Source: Candidatus Methylophosphatis roskildensis (GTDB taxonomy: Bacteria > Pseudomonadota > Gammaproteobacteria > Burkholderiales > Rhodocyclaceae). Taken from it: a stretch of 64,000 bases of DNA. The notes beneath the pieces were generated by a model. That model was given only the letters and a program-made list of their open reading frames with translations, was not told the DNA's origin and made no database searches. The stretch is taken from the NCBI GenBank assembly GCA_016708905.1, contig JADJEV010000002.1, positions 310,001 through 374,000 of the forward strand, read 5' to 3'. Below are positions 42,244 to 51,079 of this stretch, in pieces. The number at the start of each line of letters is the position of its first letter. Position 1 is the stretch's first letter. The position numbers and the translations under genes were made by a program.

Positions 42244-44208
42244 TCAGGGTGTGTCGCTGGCTGGCTCGACGCCGGGGGGCCGCACGGTTCCCAGACGCAG
42301 CTTGAGCGACTGCGGCTTGCCCTCGAACTGGGCGGCGTAATAGATGGCGTTGCTCATCACCTTCTTGACATAATCGCGAGTCTCGTCGAAGGGTATGGTT
42401 TCGGCATAGATCGCGCCTTCCAGCGGGCGCGCGTCGCGCCATCTGCGGGCACGGCCGGGTCCGGCATTGTAGGCGGCCGAGGCGAGCACCGGATCGTTGC
42501 CCAGGTCGGAATAGACGATCGACAGGTAGTTGGTACCAAGCGTGACATTGGTATCCATGTCGGAAATCCGCGAGGGCGAAAAGTCCTTCAGCCCGATGCG
42601 CTTGGCGACCCAGCGGGCGGTTGCTGGCATCAACTGCATCAACCCCTGAGCGCCGGCCGAGGAGCGCACGTTCATCACGAAACGCGATTCCTGGCGCATC
42701 AGTCCATACACCCACGCCGGGTCGAGCCCGAGTTCGCTGGCCCGCGGTGCGACCAGATCCTTGAAAGGCGCGAGGTAACGCAAATCGTAGTTGTGTTCGC
42801 CGCTGGTGCGGTCGGCAGTATTGATCGCACGGTCCCAGATCTCGTTGCGCTGGGCGACCTCGGCAGCGGCGAGCAGGAAGCGGTCGTTACGCCCGCGCAG
42901 CGCCCAGTTCCATTCGCGGATGGCTTCCATGCGCAGGTCGGGGCCGAGCCGGAACAACATCAGTGCGCGCCGTATCGAGGCTTCGGCGGCGGCGGCGGCG
43001 ATCTCGTCGGCCGAGGGCTGCTCGGCGCGCGACGGTGGCAGGATCGGCCGACCCAGTTCGTCGTCGGCGAGATTGCCGTAGAAGTTCGGCTGGCCGCTCA
43101 GGCGGGTGAAGCGCGCCACGGCCTCTTCCCGCTTGTCCTGCACCAGTTCGGCGCGACCGAGCCAGTAGGTCCACGCCCCCTCGTTGCGCTGGGTTTCGGA
43201 CATCGCCTCGATCGCGCTCTTCACGCTGCGCCAGTCGCCGGCCCGCAATGCGGCGCGCACCTTCCAGGCATGCTGTTCCTCCGTCAGGGGCGTATCGCCG
43301 GCCGACTTGTACCAGGCGAGTGCGTCGGACTGATGCTGCTGGGCGGCGTAGTGGCCGAGGTGGGCGCCGACCCAGCCGCGCTCTTCGCCGGAAAAGCGGT
43401 GAGCGATCGACTGCCAGCGCGCCGCAGCACTCGCCGCATCGCTACGTGCCAGACGCGCCAGCGCGATCATGGCCAGTTCGCGCCCGGCGCGATCGATCGA
43501 GAAGTTCTTCGGCAGGCGACCGAGATAGGTGGCCGGATTGTTCACCGCGCTATCGAGCGATCGACTGTCGGGCTGCTCCGCCGAAGCCAGCCAGGGCACG
43601 ACAACCTTTGCGGCCGTGAGACGCCGGGCTTCGGCCAGGCGACGCACGCGCTCCCAGGCTTCGTCGGCGCTGGCGCGTCCATCCGCGATCAACGCCAGCA
43701 TCAACTGGTGACAGGAATCCGGCAGATCGGCGTCGAGCCACAGGGCCCTGGCCTGCACCGCGGCCTGGGTGTCGCCCGCGAGGTAGCGACTGTGCAGCGC
43801 ATAGCACCTGAGTTCCTGGTCAGGATCGGACTGCGCCGGCAAATGCTGATCGAACAGCGCCCAGTTGCGCTGTTTGCCCAGTTCCTTGAGCCACTCGCCG
43901 CGCAGCCGTTCGGCCAGATAGGCGCCGTCGTTGCGCTTGAGGAAATCCAGTACCGTGGCCGCATCGAGCGAATCGAGCTGTGCGCGGAGCGACCAGTACT
44001 CGACATACGGGTCGAGCGGATGCCCGCCGCCGGTCGCCGCGAGCTGGGCGAGCTTGGCCTTGTCATTGACGCGGGCCGCTTCGCGGGCCGCGAGAATCCG
44101 CTCGTCACCGCTGGAACCGGCCGCAGCGGTGCAGACAACGCAGAGCAGGATCGGAACGAGGCGCACACGCAGCAAGCGCTGCACCTCGCCGGCGAGACCA
44201 GCCGTCAT
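42244..44208 (-). CDS. slt: Soluble lytic murein transglycosylase (Slt70 family)
   Basis: A 654-residue periplasmic transglycosylase. A signal peptide (PILLCVVCTAAAGS) is followed by the long alpha-superhelical U-domain and linker and then the C-terminal lysozyme-like domain: YGLMRQESRFVMNVRSSAGAQGLMQLMPATA has the catalytic Glu (ESRF), and NVTLGTNYLS and SAAYNAGPGR complete it. Length matches Slt70. It is divergent from the folate enzyme gene with about 70 bp between starts. Confidence 0.93.
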   Translation of the reverse strand: MTAGLAGEVQRLLRVRLVPILLCVVCTAAAGSSGDERILAAREAARVNDKAKLAQLAATGGGHPLDPYVEYWSLRAQLDSLDAATVLDFLKRNDGAYLAERLRGEWLKELGKQRNWALFDQHLPAQSDPDQELRCYALHSRYLAGDTQAAVQARALWLDADLPDSCHQLMLALIADGRASADEAWERVRRLAEARRLTAAKVVVPWLASAEQPDSRSLDSAVNNPATYLGRLPKNFSIDRAGRELAMIALARLARSDAASAAARWQSIAHRFSGEERGWVGAHLGHYAAQQHQSDALAWYKSAGDTPLTEEQHAWKVRAALRAGDWRSVKSAIEAMSETQRNEGAWTYWLGRAELVQDKREEAVARFTRLSGQPNFYGNLADDELGRPILPPSRAEQPSADEIAAAAAEASIRRALMLFRLGPDLRMEAIREWNWALRGRNDRFLLAAAEVAQRNEIWDRAINTADRTSGEHNYDLRYLAPFKDLVAPRASELGLDPAWVYGLMRQESRFVMNVRSSAGAQGLMQLMPATARWVAKRIGLKDFSPSRISDMDTNVTLGTNYLSIVYSDLGNDPVLASAAYNAGPGRARRWRDARPLEGAIYAETIPFDETRDYVKKVMSNAIYYAAQFEGKPQSLKLRLGTVRPPGVEPASDTP

Positions 44209-44276
44209 CGATTACCATCCTTCTGGTTTATGCAGAACATGGTTTCGAGGTTAGCACAGGTGAGCAAGCTGCCGAG

Positions 44277-44909
44277 ATGGATGAGTCAGCGCTGAAGGCG
44301 TTCCGCAAGGCCCTGCGTGAGCAGAGTATCGCCGCGCGCGAGGCGATGGATCTACACGACCACGCTGCTAAGGCGGCATTGATCTGTAACTCGCTGGCGG
44401 CCGTGATTGCTCGCATGCAACCGCGTCGTCTGGGTTTTTGTGGGCCGTTCCGCGGCGAGGTCGATGTGCGCGAGGTGGTCGGCGAGTGGCTGACGAATGA
44501 TGCCACGCGCATTGCCGCGCTGCCGGTGGTGATGGCGCCGCGCACGCCGATGACGTTCCGTCGCTGGCTTCCCGCCTGTGCCATGGTCGCCGATGTTTAC
44601 GGCATCGAGATCCCGGCGGCTGCGCAACCCGTCGTTCCCGACTGCCTGGTAGTGCCGCTGGTTGCCTTCGACGACGCCGGCTATCGCCTCGGTTACGGCG
44701 CCGGCTACTTCGACCGCACGATCGAGGCGCTGGCCGCGTCCGGGGCGCGCCCGACGGTGATCGGCATCGGATTCGAATGCGCGCGCTGCCCGACCATCCA
44801 CCCGCAGCCCTACGACGCGCCGCTCGACTGGCTCGTCACAGAAGCCGGGATCTTCGCCCGCGACGGCGCCGTGATGCGGCCAGCGCAGAATTCAGCGGAT
44901 CGTTGTTGA
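44277..44909 (+). CDS. 5-formyltetrahydrofolate cyclo-ligase
   Basis: A 210-residue enzyme that converts 5-formyl-THF to 5,10-methenyl-THF with ATP. The N-terminal Lys/Arg helix (ALKAFRKALREQSIAAR) and the C-terminal signature YRLGYGAGYFDR are those of the YgfA/Fau/MTHFS family. In Enterobacteria the gene follows the ssrS RNA; I do not see a 6S RNA here with confidence. Start ATG 44277 has GCCGAG upstream. Confidence 0.9.
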   Translation: MDESALKAFRKALREQSIAAREAMDLHDHAAKAALICNSLAAVIARMQPRRLGFCGPFRGEVDVREVVGEWLTNDATRIAALPVVMAPRTPMTFRRWLPACAMVADVYGIEIPAAAQPVVPDCLVVPLVAFDDAGYRLGYGAGYFDRTIEALAASGARPTVIGIGFECARCPTIHPQPYDAPLDWLVTEAGIFARDGAVMRPAQNSADRC

Positions 44910-44962
44910 CCAAACCGACACGCGGCGGGCGCAAGACCCTGGCATAGCGCAACCCGCAGCGA

Positions 44963-44981
44963 TATCACGAACTTCGTGATA
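44963..44981. promoter_or_regulatory. Operator palindrome of the CopG/VapC pair
   Basis: TATCACGAACTTCGTGATA is a perfect 9-bp inverted repeat around one base, 35 bp before the antitoxin start. A half-site TTCGTGA recurs at about 44989. This is the expected form of a ribbon-helix-helix autorepressor site. Confidence 0.7.
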
Positions 44982-45016
44982 CGCTAAATTCGTGACCCAT
45001 GGCCGGAGATTGCAGC

Positions 45017-45265
45017 ATGCCCAATCTAACCATCAGCGCCGACGAGGAAACCCTGCAGCGAGCCCGGATGGAGGCCGCCAAGCGGAACGTCAGCGTATCG
45101 CGGCTGGTCGGCGAAATTCTCAAGGAGAAGTTCGGCGAGGATGATGCCTGCGAGCGTGCCATGCACGACTTCTTCTCGCGCGGGCCCTATCTCGATCCAC
45201 CGCAGCGCGACGATGGGCGCCGTTGGCCGACACGGGACGAACTGCATGAGCGCAGCCGCCGATGA
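45017..45265 (+). CDS. Ribbon-helix-helix antitoxin (CopG-like)
   Basis: An 82-residue antitoxin. PNLTISADEETLQRARMEAAKRNVSVSRLVGEILKEKF is a ribbon-helix-helix DNA-binding region; the Arg-rich C-terminal tail should bind the PIN toxin. ATG 45017 is preferred to an earlier ATG (44999) because it starts the beta strand directly. It overlaps the toxin start by 4 bp (ATGA). Confidence 0.82.
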   Translation: MPNLTISADEETLQRARMEAAKRNVSVSRLVGEILKEKFGEDDACERAMHDFFSRGPYLDPPQRDDGRRWPTRDELHERSRR

Positions 45266-45716
45266 CGCTGGTCTTCGTCGACACCAACATCGTCGCCTAC
45301 GCCCGTGATGCACGCGACACGGTCAAGCAGTCGATCGCCGCGACGTGGCTCGAACATCTGGCGCAAACCCGCAACGGACGCCTTTCCTGGCAGGTGCTGA
45401 CCGAGTTCTATCAGGTTGCGACCCATTCGCGGAATCTCGGGATGCCTGTGGATCAGGCACGCGCCGACGTCGCCGCGCTGCAGGCCTGGAATCCTTCGCC
45501 ACCCGACATCGCGTTGTTCGAGACCGCCTGTGGCGGTAGTCCGACCGACACGGGTTCTCGTGGTGGGATGCGCTGGTAGTCGCGGCTGCGCGCCGGTGCG
45601 GCTGCGCAATCCTCTTGTCGGAGGATCTCCAGGACAGCCTGGAGATCGACGGCGTGCTACGCATCGTCAATCCCTTCGCGCCGGACGCGCCGACTCCGCC
45701 GACTCCACCGACGTGA
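45262..45716 (+). pseudogene. PIN-domain toxin (VapC-like) with a frameshift
   Basis: The first frame gives 105 residues: MTLVFVDTNIVAYARDARDT with the catalytic Asp, then QVLTEFYQVA with the Glu, up to LFETACGG. The expected next motif, FSWWDALVVAAARRCGCAIL, and LLSEDLQD follow in another frame from about 45555 to the stop at 45714-45716. A single indel between GCCTGT and GACACG (about 45530-45555) would restore a normal toxin of about 150 residues. So the toxin is probably inactive, unless this is a sequencing error. The antitoxin is intact. Confidence 0.8.
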
Positions 45717-45726
45717 AATAGTCGGG

Positions 45727-47238
45727 CTAGCCAAGAAACAGCTTGTAGGCCGGGTTGGCGGTTTCGTCGCGGTATGCGTAACCGAGCGCATCGAGAAAAC
45801 CGCGAAACTTCTCCATGTCCCGCGGCGGCACCTGCATGCCGACCAGCACGCGACCGTAGTCGGCGCCGTGGTTTCGGTAGTGGAACAGGCTGATGTTCCA
45901 GCGGTGATTCATGCTGTCGAGGAACTTCATCAGCGCGCCGGGCCTTTCGGGAAACTCGAAGCGGTAGACGATCTCGTTGTCGACGCCGCTGGCGTGGCCG
46001 CCGACCATGTGCCGCACGTGCAGCTTGGCTAGCTCGTCGTCGGTCAGATCGATTGCCGGATAGTCGTGACGGTGCAGCAGTTCGAGCAGCTTGATCGATT
46101 CGCCGCGGTTGTGCACCTGGATGCCGACGAATACGTGGGCCTCGGCCTCGCTCTTGTAGCGATAGTTGAATTCGGTGATGTTGCGGTTGCCGATCAGCGC
46201 GAGGAACTTCTTGTAGGCGCCCGGCTTCTCGGGCAGGGTGACGGCGAGCACGGCTTCACGCGCCTCGCCGATCTCGGCGCGTTCGGCCACGAAGCGCAGG
46301 CGGTCGAAGTTCATGTTGGCGCCGCTGGCCACCGCGACGATGGTCTTGTCATGGAGCTTGTGCTGCGCAAGCCAGGCCTTGGCGCCGGCCACCGCCAGCG
46401 CGCCGGCCGGTTCGAGGATCGAACGCGTGTCCTCGAACACGTCCTTGATCGCGGCGCACACCTGGTCGGTGTCCACCAGCACCATCTCGTCGACGTAGAG
46501 CTGGGCGAGACGGAAGGTCTCCTCACCGACGTACTTGACCGCTGCGCCGTCGGCGAACAGGCCGACCTGCGAGAGCTTGACCCGCTCGCCGCTGGTCAGC
46601 GAGCGGGACATGGCGTCGGCATCGCGCGTCTCGACCCCGATGATCCGGATTTCCGGGCGCAGGCGCTTGATGTAGGCGGCCACGCCGGCGATCAGTCCGC
46701 CGCCGCCGACGCAGCAGAACACCGCGTGGATCGGCTTCGGGTGCTGACGCAGGATCTCCATGCCGATGGTGCCCTGGCCGGCGATCACGTAGGGGTCGTC
46801 GTAGGGGTGCACGAAAGTCAGCTTTTGCGCCTTCTCGAGTTCCAGCGCGTGGGCGTAGGCTTCGTCATAGGAATCGCCGGCCAGCACCACTTCGCCGCCG
46901 CGCGCGCGGACCGCATCGATCTTGATCTGCGGCGTGGTGGTCGGCATGACGATCACCGCGCGGCAACCGATCTTCTGCGCCGCCAGCGCCACGCCCTGCG
47001 CGTGGTTGCCGGCGGAGGCGCAGATCACCCCGTGCCGGAGCTGCGCCGGCGTCAGATGCACCATCTTGTTGTAGGCGCCGCGCAGTTTGAAGGAGAACAC
47101 CGGCTGCATGTCCTCGCGCTTGAGCAGGATGCGGTTGCCCAGCCGGGCCGACAGATTGTGCGCGTGGTCGAGCGACGATTCGATCGCGACGTCGTAGACC
47201 TGGGCGTTGAGGATCTTCTCAAGATAGTCGTGTTGCAT
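45727..47238 (-). CDS. ilvA: Threonine ammonia-lyase, biosynthetic (two ACT domains)
   Basis: A 503-residue PLP enzyme that starts isoleucine synthesis. The PLP Lys is in FSFKLRGAYNKM; SAGNHAQGVA and GGGGLIAG are the phosphate-binding and substrate loops. The C-terminus has two ACT-like regulatory domains (AVLAVTLPEKPGAYKKFL and IVYRFEFPERPGALMKFL), as in the isoleucine-inhibited enzyme. The frame is open 60 codons upstream, but MQHDYLEKILNAQVYDVA is the conserved start. Confidence 0.95.
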   Translation of the reverse strand: MQHDYLEKILNAQVYDVAIESSLDHAHNLSARLGNRILLKREDMQPVFSFKLRGAYNKMVHLTPAQLRHGVICASAGNHAQGVALAAQKIGCRAVIVMPTTTPQIKIDAVRARGGEVVLAGDSYDEAYAHALELEKAQKLTFVHPYDDPYVIAGQGTIGMEILRQHPKPIHAVFCCVGGGGLIAGVAAYIKRLRPEIRIIGVETRDADAMSRSLTSGERVKLSQVGLFADGAAVKYVGEETFRLAQLYVDEMVLVDTDQVCAAIKDVFEDTRSILEPAGALAVAGAKAWLAQHKLHDKTIVAVASGANMNFDRLRFVAERAEIGEAREAVLAVTLPEKPGAYKKFLALIGNRNITEFNYRYKSEAEAHVFVGIQVHNRGESIKLLELLHRHDYPAIDLTDDELAKLHVRHMVGGHASGVDNEIVYRFEFPERPGALMKFLDSMNHRWNISLFHYRNHGADYGRVLVGMQVPPRDMEKFRGFLDALGYAYRDETANPAYKLFLG

Positions 47239-47548
47239 TGCGGCCCGGCCACCCGGGTAGTCTCGACAGGTCGCACGATGCGCCCGCAAGCCGCGATTAT
47301 GCGGGAAACGACAGTCTGCCGGCTCGGCCGGCGCGCAGCATGCTGGTTGATTGGGTGATCCGCAGCAGCCTGCGCGCAGTGCTCGGCGCTTTCGCAGGTC
47401 GGACAGGGCACAGCGCATCCCGGCATTCGGCGCGCAAAGCCGGCGAACACCGTTTCACCCGCACTGCCGGCGCACCCTTGCCGAGGCGAGCATGTGGGTG
47501 GGCGCCGGCGGGCTGCGACTATACTGGGTGCGAAGCTTCCAGATGTGC
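47239..47548. other. Gap upstream of ilvA with no visible gene
   Basis: About 310 bp between the divergent ilvA and yqaA-like genes before the palindromic repeat begins. A sigma-70-like -10 (TATACT near 47520) is on the + strand. No leader peptide or attenuator for ilvA is evident. Confidence 0.4.
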
Positions 47549-47666
47549 TGGTCTGCAGGCCGCATGGAATGGCGGTCTACCGGCATGCATGCCCACGACC
47601 CGGCTGGATATTGGCTCGTGGCACGGCATGCCGCGAGATCGCCTGCCCATGCGGCTTCCAGGCTGG
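47549..47666. repeat. Dispersed palindromic repeat, GCATGC family (copy 3)
   Basis: It starts GGTCTGCAGGCCGCATGGAA and ends GCCCATGCGGCTTCCAGG, with GGCATGCATGCCC and TATTGGCTCGTGGCACGGCA inside. It is very similar to copy 4 at 51153-51268 over about 115 bp. Confidence 0.75.
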
Positions 47667-47748
47667 CCGAAGATGCGGGTGCGCTGCGGCGCACCGACGC
47701 CTGCAGGCGGCATCTGAATCTGCGTCCGGTTTTTCCCCGAGGCTGTCA

Positions 47749-48174
47749 TTGAGCGCGCTGTTCGATCTCTTGCACCTGTCGCCCGAAGCCGGCATCGCCG
47801 GGCTGTTCGTCGCCAGCTTCCTCTCGGCGACCCTGCTACCCGGCGGGTCCGAAGCAGTGCTGTTCGCCCTGGTGAAGCTGCAGCCGCAGCAGGCCGGGCC
47901 GGCGCTGATTGCCGCGACCATCGGCAACACGCTCGGCGGCATGACGACCTACTGGATGGCGCGGCTGATTCCGGCGGCGAAGATTCCGGCCAGGCTCGAC
48001 TGGGTAGGGGGCTATGGCAGTGTCAGCTTGCTGGCCGCCTGGGCGCCGGTCGTCGGCGACGCGCTGTGTGTCGCGGCCGGCTGGCTGCGGCTGAACTGGA
48101 TCGCCTGCGCGCTGTGGATGGCGGCGGGCAGGTTCGCCCGTTATGCGGCGATCGTCTGGCTGGCTTCGCGATAG
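47749..48174 (+). CDS. YqaA-like small inner-membrane protein (DedA/SNARE-associated)
   Basis: A 141-residue membrane protein with four hydrophobic segments: GLFVASFLSATLLPGGSEAVLF, the GNTLGGMTTYWMARLIP motif, AAWAPVVGDALCVAAGWLRL and a final helix. It matches YqaA. TTG 47749 is chosen because CCCGAGG lies 7 bp before it and the protein then starts at the first helix; the frame upstream is under the repeat. Function unknown. Confidence 0.78.
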   Translation: MSALFDLLHLSPEAGIAGLFVASFLSATLLPGGSEAVLFALVKLQPQQAGPALIAATIGNTLGGMTTYWMARLIPAAKIPARLDWVGGYGSVSLLAAWAPVVGDALCVAAGWLRLNWIACALWMAAGRFARYAAIVWLASR

Positions 48175-48226
48175 GTGGGGCCGCCGCCGGATGCGATCGG
48201 CATCCGGCTTCTGCCCGCGCGCCGAT

Positions 48227-48347
48227 TCACTGCCCGTCGACATCGACCCCGATGAACTTGCGCGGCGAGCTGCCGTGCAGCGCGACCCAGGTCGTGCCGT
48301 TCTTCCACGCCCACAGTCCGTACCGGTGGCCGAAGTCGACGGTCAGA
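48227..48347 (-). pseudogene. C-terminal fragment of the seven-repeat module
   Basis: In translation the minus strand reads VDFGHRYGLWAWKNGTTW then ALHGSSPRKFIGVDVDGQ and a stop, the same ending as the two genes at 51321 and 53605. It is only about 40 codons long and has no start. The upstream part has been lost at the point where a dispersed repeat (48352 on) begins. Confidence 0.8.
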
Positions 48348-48351
48348 TATG

Positions 48352-48421
48352 TTGGGTGCAATTGGCGCGGCGCACCGCACCGGACGATCGCATTCGGCGC
48401 AATACCGATTGCGCCATGCGC
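48352..48421. repeat. Dispersed repeat, GGGTGCAAT family (copy 1, degenerate)
   Basis: GTTGGGTGCAATTGGCGCGG ... CGCATTCGGCGCAATACCGA ... TTGCGCCATGC. It matches the copies at 49981 and 51080. It directly borders the truncated module fragment. The rest of the 48175-48730 gap shows no gene. Confidence 0.7.
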
Positions 48422-48730
48422 TTGCTGCCGACTCGTCGGAACGCACGCCGCGAGCCCCTACTTGGTTCGCCAGTGGGCCCCGGCCGGCCATCCAAAATTA
48501 GCGCCGCCCCGGGCGCGGGCTGGCGCGCCGCTCGTGAAACATCCGGGCTAGGTCAATTCGCCGAACCGCCCCTGGAGCGGCGCAACGCTGTCGTACGAAT
48601 GGCTGTGCCGCCGCCTGGCGCATACGGCTTGCGACCGGGCGTGTAATATCCGCGCCGGACGTGTAGAGTGCGCCAGCACGAGTGGGCCGGACACCGCCGG
48701 CTGGAGATGGAACGAACCGAGGGTGCGAGC

Positions 48731-49579
48731 ATGGGTGGACGAGTTCCCGGACCGCAATGCCAGGCGAGTGATCCACAGATCATCGACACCAGCACCCTGT
48801 GCGTGGCGCGGACGCCCATGCCGGGTGTGCTCGGCGAAGACACGCACCGGCCCGAACTGCAGGCGCTCGATGCGGCGCTCGACGCACTTCAATCGCAGGC
48901 GCAGAACTTTGCCTGGCGCTTCATCAACGATGCCAGGGCCAGGGCCGCCTATGTCTCCCGCATTGCCGAGGCAGCCGCCCAGATTCGTCGCGACGTGTTG
49001 GCCGGTGTCGTCAGCGCGGAAGACGGCGCCAGATTCGCCAACGAGGCACGCAACCTGATCATGGAGGAAAGCCGCGCCATCACCTCGGCCATTGGCCGCG
49101 CGGGCGCCCAGGCCGCCAAGGCGAGCGGCCTGACACTCGATGAGGCCATCGACAAATCGGCCAAGAAGCTGTTTCCGGGCAATTCGTTCGCCGATCTCAC
49201 CGTGGCCCAGCGGCGCCAAGTGTTCATGGAAGTCATCGAAGCATCCGGCCGATCGAGGCCGAGGTTTACCAACCAGATCCCGAAATGGACACGTTTCGGC
49301 CGCAGCCTGGCCGTCGTGACGGTGGCGATCTCCGCCTACAACATCTGGGAAGCCAAGAACAAGGTGCGGCAGAGCGCCAAGGAAGGCGCCACGCTGCTCG
49401 GCGGCGCACTCGGTGGTGCCGCGGCCAATGCCAGTGCCGGCTTCCTTTGCGGGCCGGGCGCGCCGGTATGTGTGACCGCACTGTTCATCATCGGCGGGCT
49501 CGCCGGCGCCCTGATTTTCAGCGCCGCCGCGGACTACGCGCTCGACCAGCAGGAAGTGGTGGGCTGGCTCGGAGAATGA
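48731..49579 (+). CDS. Putative effector/toxin with glycine-zipper membrane region
   Basis: A protein of about 282 residues from ATG 48731 (CGAGGG at good spacing; an earlier ATG at 48668 is possible). Residues about 50-150 are helical and Ala-rich. The C-terminal third holds hydrophobic stretches with Gly-zipper spacing (SLAVVTVAISAYNIW, then LLGGALGGAAANASAG and ALFIIGGLAGALIFSAAA). No signal peptide. Its partner is a DUF7079 protein encoded 3 bp after its stop, which is a common toxin/immunity layout. Toxin function is inferred. Confidence 0.5.
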   Translation: MGGRVPGPQCQASDPQIIDTSTLCVARTPMPGVLGEDTHRPELQALDAALDALQSQAQNFAWRFINDARARAAYVSRIAEAAAQIRRDVLAGVVSAEDGARFANEARNLIMEESRAITSAIGRAGAQAAKASGLTLDEAIDKSAKKLFPGNSFADLTVAQRRQVFMEVIEASGRSRPRFTNQIPKWTRFGRSLAVVTVAISAYNIWEAKNKVRQSAKEGATLLGGALGGAAANASAGFLCGPGAPVCVTALFIIGGLAGALIFSAAADYALDQQEVVGWLGE

Positions 49580-49582
49580 GGA

Positions 49583-49969
49583 TTGACTGACGGCGATCGA
49601 GTCGAGGTCGATCCGGCCCGCATAACGGCCTGGCAGGCATTGTCCGATCTGTTTCTCGACACCGAACACGACGATGCCGACATTGCGGCGATCGCGCGCC
49701 AGCTTCGCGCGACCGGCTTCACCGTCGATGAACTCGAACGCATCTATGAAGAAGAGGTCGCCCCGGCCTGCTGGCGCAACCTCGTCGTGGTTCCCGGCGG
49801 CGAGTGGACCGGCTTCCAGAAAGACTGGCTGGTGCACGCAATTCAGCGCCACCGGCGCAACCCCGGCCTGCTGCATAGCGTGCCACTGGTGAAACGCCTG
49901 CGCGTCAAGCGCTGGACCGGGCTGACGCGCGAAGACTGGGCGAGGGTCAAGCAGCAACTGGGTCGCTGA
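49583..49969 (+). CDS. DUF7079 family protein (putative immunity/partner)
   Basis: A 128-residue acidic cytoplasmic protein: ALSDLFLDTEHDDADIAAIA, FTVDELERIYEEEVAPACWRN and WTGFQKDWLVHAIQRHRRNP match DUF7079. The likely start is TTG 49583, with GAGGA just upstream; this is tight coupling to the putative toxin gene. The family often sits next to toxin-like genes, so an immunity role is suggested; not shown. Confidence 0.6.
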   Translation: MTDGDRVEVDPARITAWQALSDLFLDTEHDDADIAAIARQLRATGFTVDELERIYEEEVAPACWRNLVVVPGGEWTGFQKDWLVHAIQRHRRNPGLLHSVPLVKRLRVKRWTGLTREDWARVKQQLGR

Positions 49970-49980
49970 GAGAACAGAGC

Positions 49981-50051
49981 CGTAGGGTGCAATGAGCGCC
50001 GCGCATTGCACCGGACGGTTGCATTCGGCGCAATATCGATTGCGCCCTACG
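49981..50051. repeat. Dispersed repeat, GGGTGCAAT family (copy 2)
   Basis: CGTAGGGTGCAATGAGCGCC ... CGCATTGCACCGGACGG ... TTCGGCGCAATATCGATTGC ... GCCCTACG. The ends CGTAGGG / CCCTACG are inverted, and the inside is mirrored. It lies before the UDG-like gene. Confidence 0.8.
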
Positions 50052-50089
50052 TTTGCTCGCGCAACTGATCGAGTACTTTCACGGGCTTC

Positions 50090-50118
50090 AAAGGCAGCAA
50101 CGGTGGACTGCTGCCTTT
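50090..50118. terminator. Hairpin with distal T-run upstream of the UDG-like gene
   Basis: A perfect 10-bp stem AAAGGCAGCA / TGCTGCCTTT with a 9-nt loop; TTTTT follows 5 bp later. Possibly the terminator of the putative toxin/DUF7079 operon. The rest of the gap to 50289 is AT-richer and holds no recognised feature. Confidence 0.45.
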
Positions 50119-50289
50119 CACGACTTTTTAGTACTGTATGCAACAGCAGTATATAAGCCAGCAGCCCAATAGGCAAGCGCGCTTCAGCGCGATACACTAC
50201 GCCGAGTTCGGGAGACACCCGGCAGAGTTCGGGCGCAGGACCGTCGCCCGATAACAAAGTTCTGCGACTAACCCCACCACCAAAAACAC

Positions 50290-51042
50290 GTGACGCAAAC
50301 CCCCGAATACATCGAACGTCGTATTCGACGTCCGATTCCGCTCGATTCACACGTGGTCGCCGGTTCCACCCCGGTAGTCTCATTTGGTAACGCCCACTCT
50401 GCCACCGTCGCAACTCTCGGCCTCAATCCAAGTCGCGTCGAATTCCTCGACCGCAACGGAAATGAACTGATCGATTCTTCACGTCGTCTTGCTACGCATA
50501 CATCATTGGGCACTTCGGACCTTGCCAGTGCGCCGGCATCAGTGGTCGCACAAGTCTTGAACGACTGCAATGCATATTTTCACCGTGACCGCAATCCGTA
50601 CCGCCAATGGTTTGATCAACTCGAATTGGTCGTCAATGCCTGCGGTGCGTCATATTACAGCGGCTCGGCCTGCCATCTGGATCTTGTTCAATGGGCAACC
50701 GATCCAACGTGGGGCAACTTGCGTCCTGCCACGCTGCGGAATCGCTTGCTTGATGCCGATTCTCCATTCCTCATCGAACAACTATCCAACGAAAACTTCC
50801 AACTACTTCTCGTCAATGGGATGGGTGTCGTCCGCCAACTTCAACCAATGGTCAATGTCACACTCGACGAAGTTGACCCGATCGTTGGGTTCGGCAATCA
50901 CGATACGCGCTTGTTTACGGGCAAGATATGCGATCGTGTCCGCGTTATCGCGTGGAGCACCAATCTCCAATCCTCATTTGGCGTGACTTCCGAATTGAGA
51001 ACGGAAATTGCGGAACGCGTGGGTGAATTGGCCCGAAGATGA
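50290..51042 (+). CDS. Uracil-DNA glycosylase superfamily-like protein
   Basis: A 250-residue protein. ATLGLNPSRVEFLD resembles motif 1 of the SMUG/MUG type (GxNPx), and ACHLDLVQWATDPTWG plus the late IAWSTNLQSSFGVTSE look like the second conserved motif region. It has clearly lower GC and AT-rich codon choice than its neighbours, so it was probably acquired recently. It lies between two near-identical dispersed repeats (49981 and 51080, same orientation). Start GTG 50290; no strong ribosome-binding site. DNA repair or phage-defence roles are possible; not shown. Confidence 0.6.
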   Translation: MTQTPEYIERRIRRPIPLDSHVVAGSTPVVSFGNAHSATVATLGLNPSRVEFLDRNGNELIDSSRRLATHTSLGTSDLASAPASVVAQVLNDCNAYFHRDRNPYRQWFDQLELVVNACGASYYSGSACHLDLVQWATDPTWGNLRPATLRNRLLDADSPFLIEQLSNENFQLLLVNGMGVVRQLQPMVNVTLDEVDPIVGFGNHDTRLFTGKICDRVRVIAWSTNLQSSFGVTSELRTEIAERVGELARR

Positions 51043-51079
51043 TACGTCGCAGAACAAACGGATGCAACCGACTTGCGCG

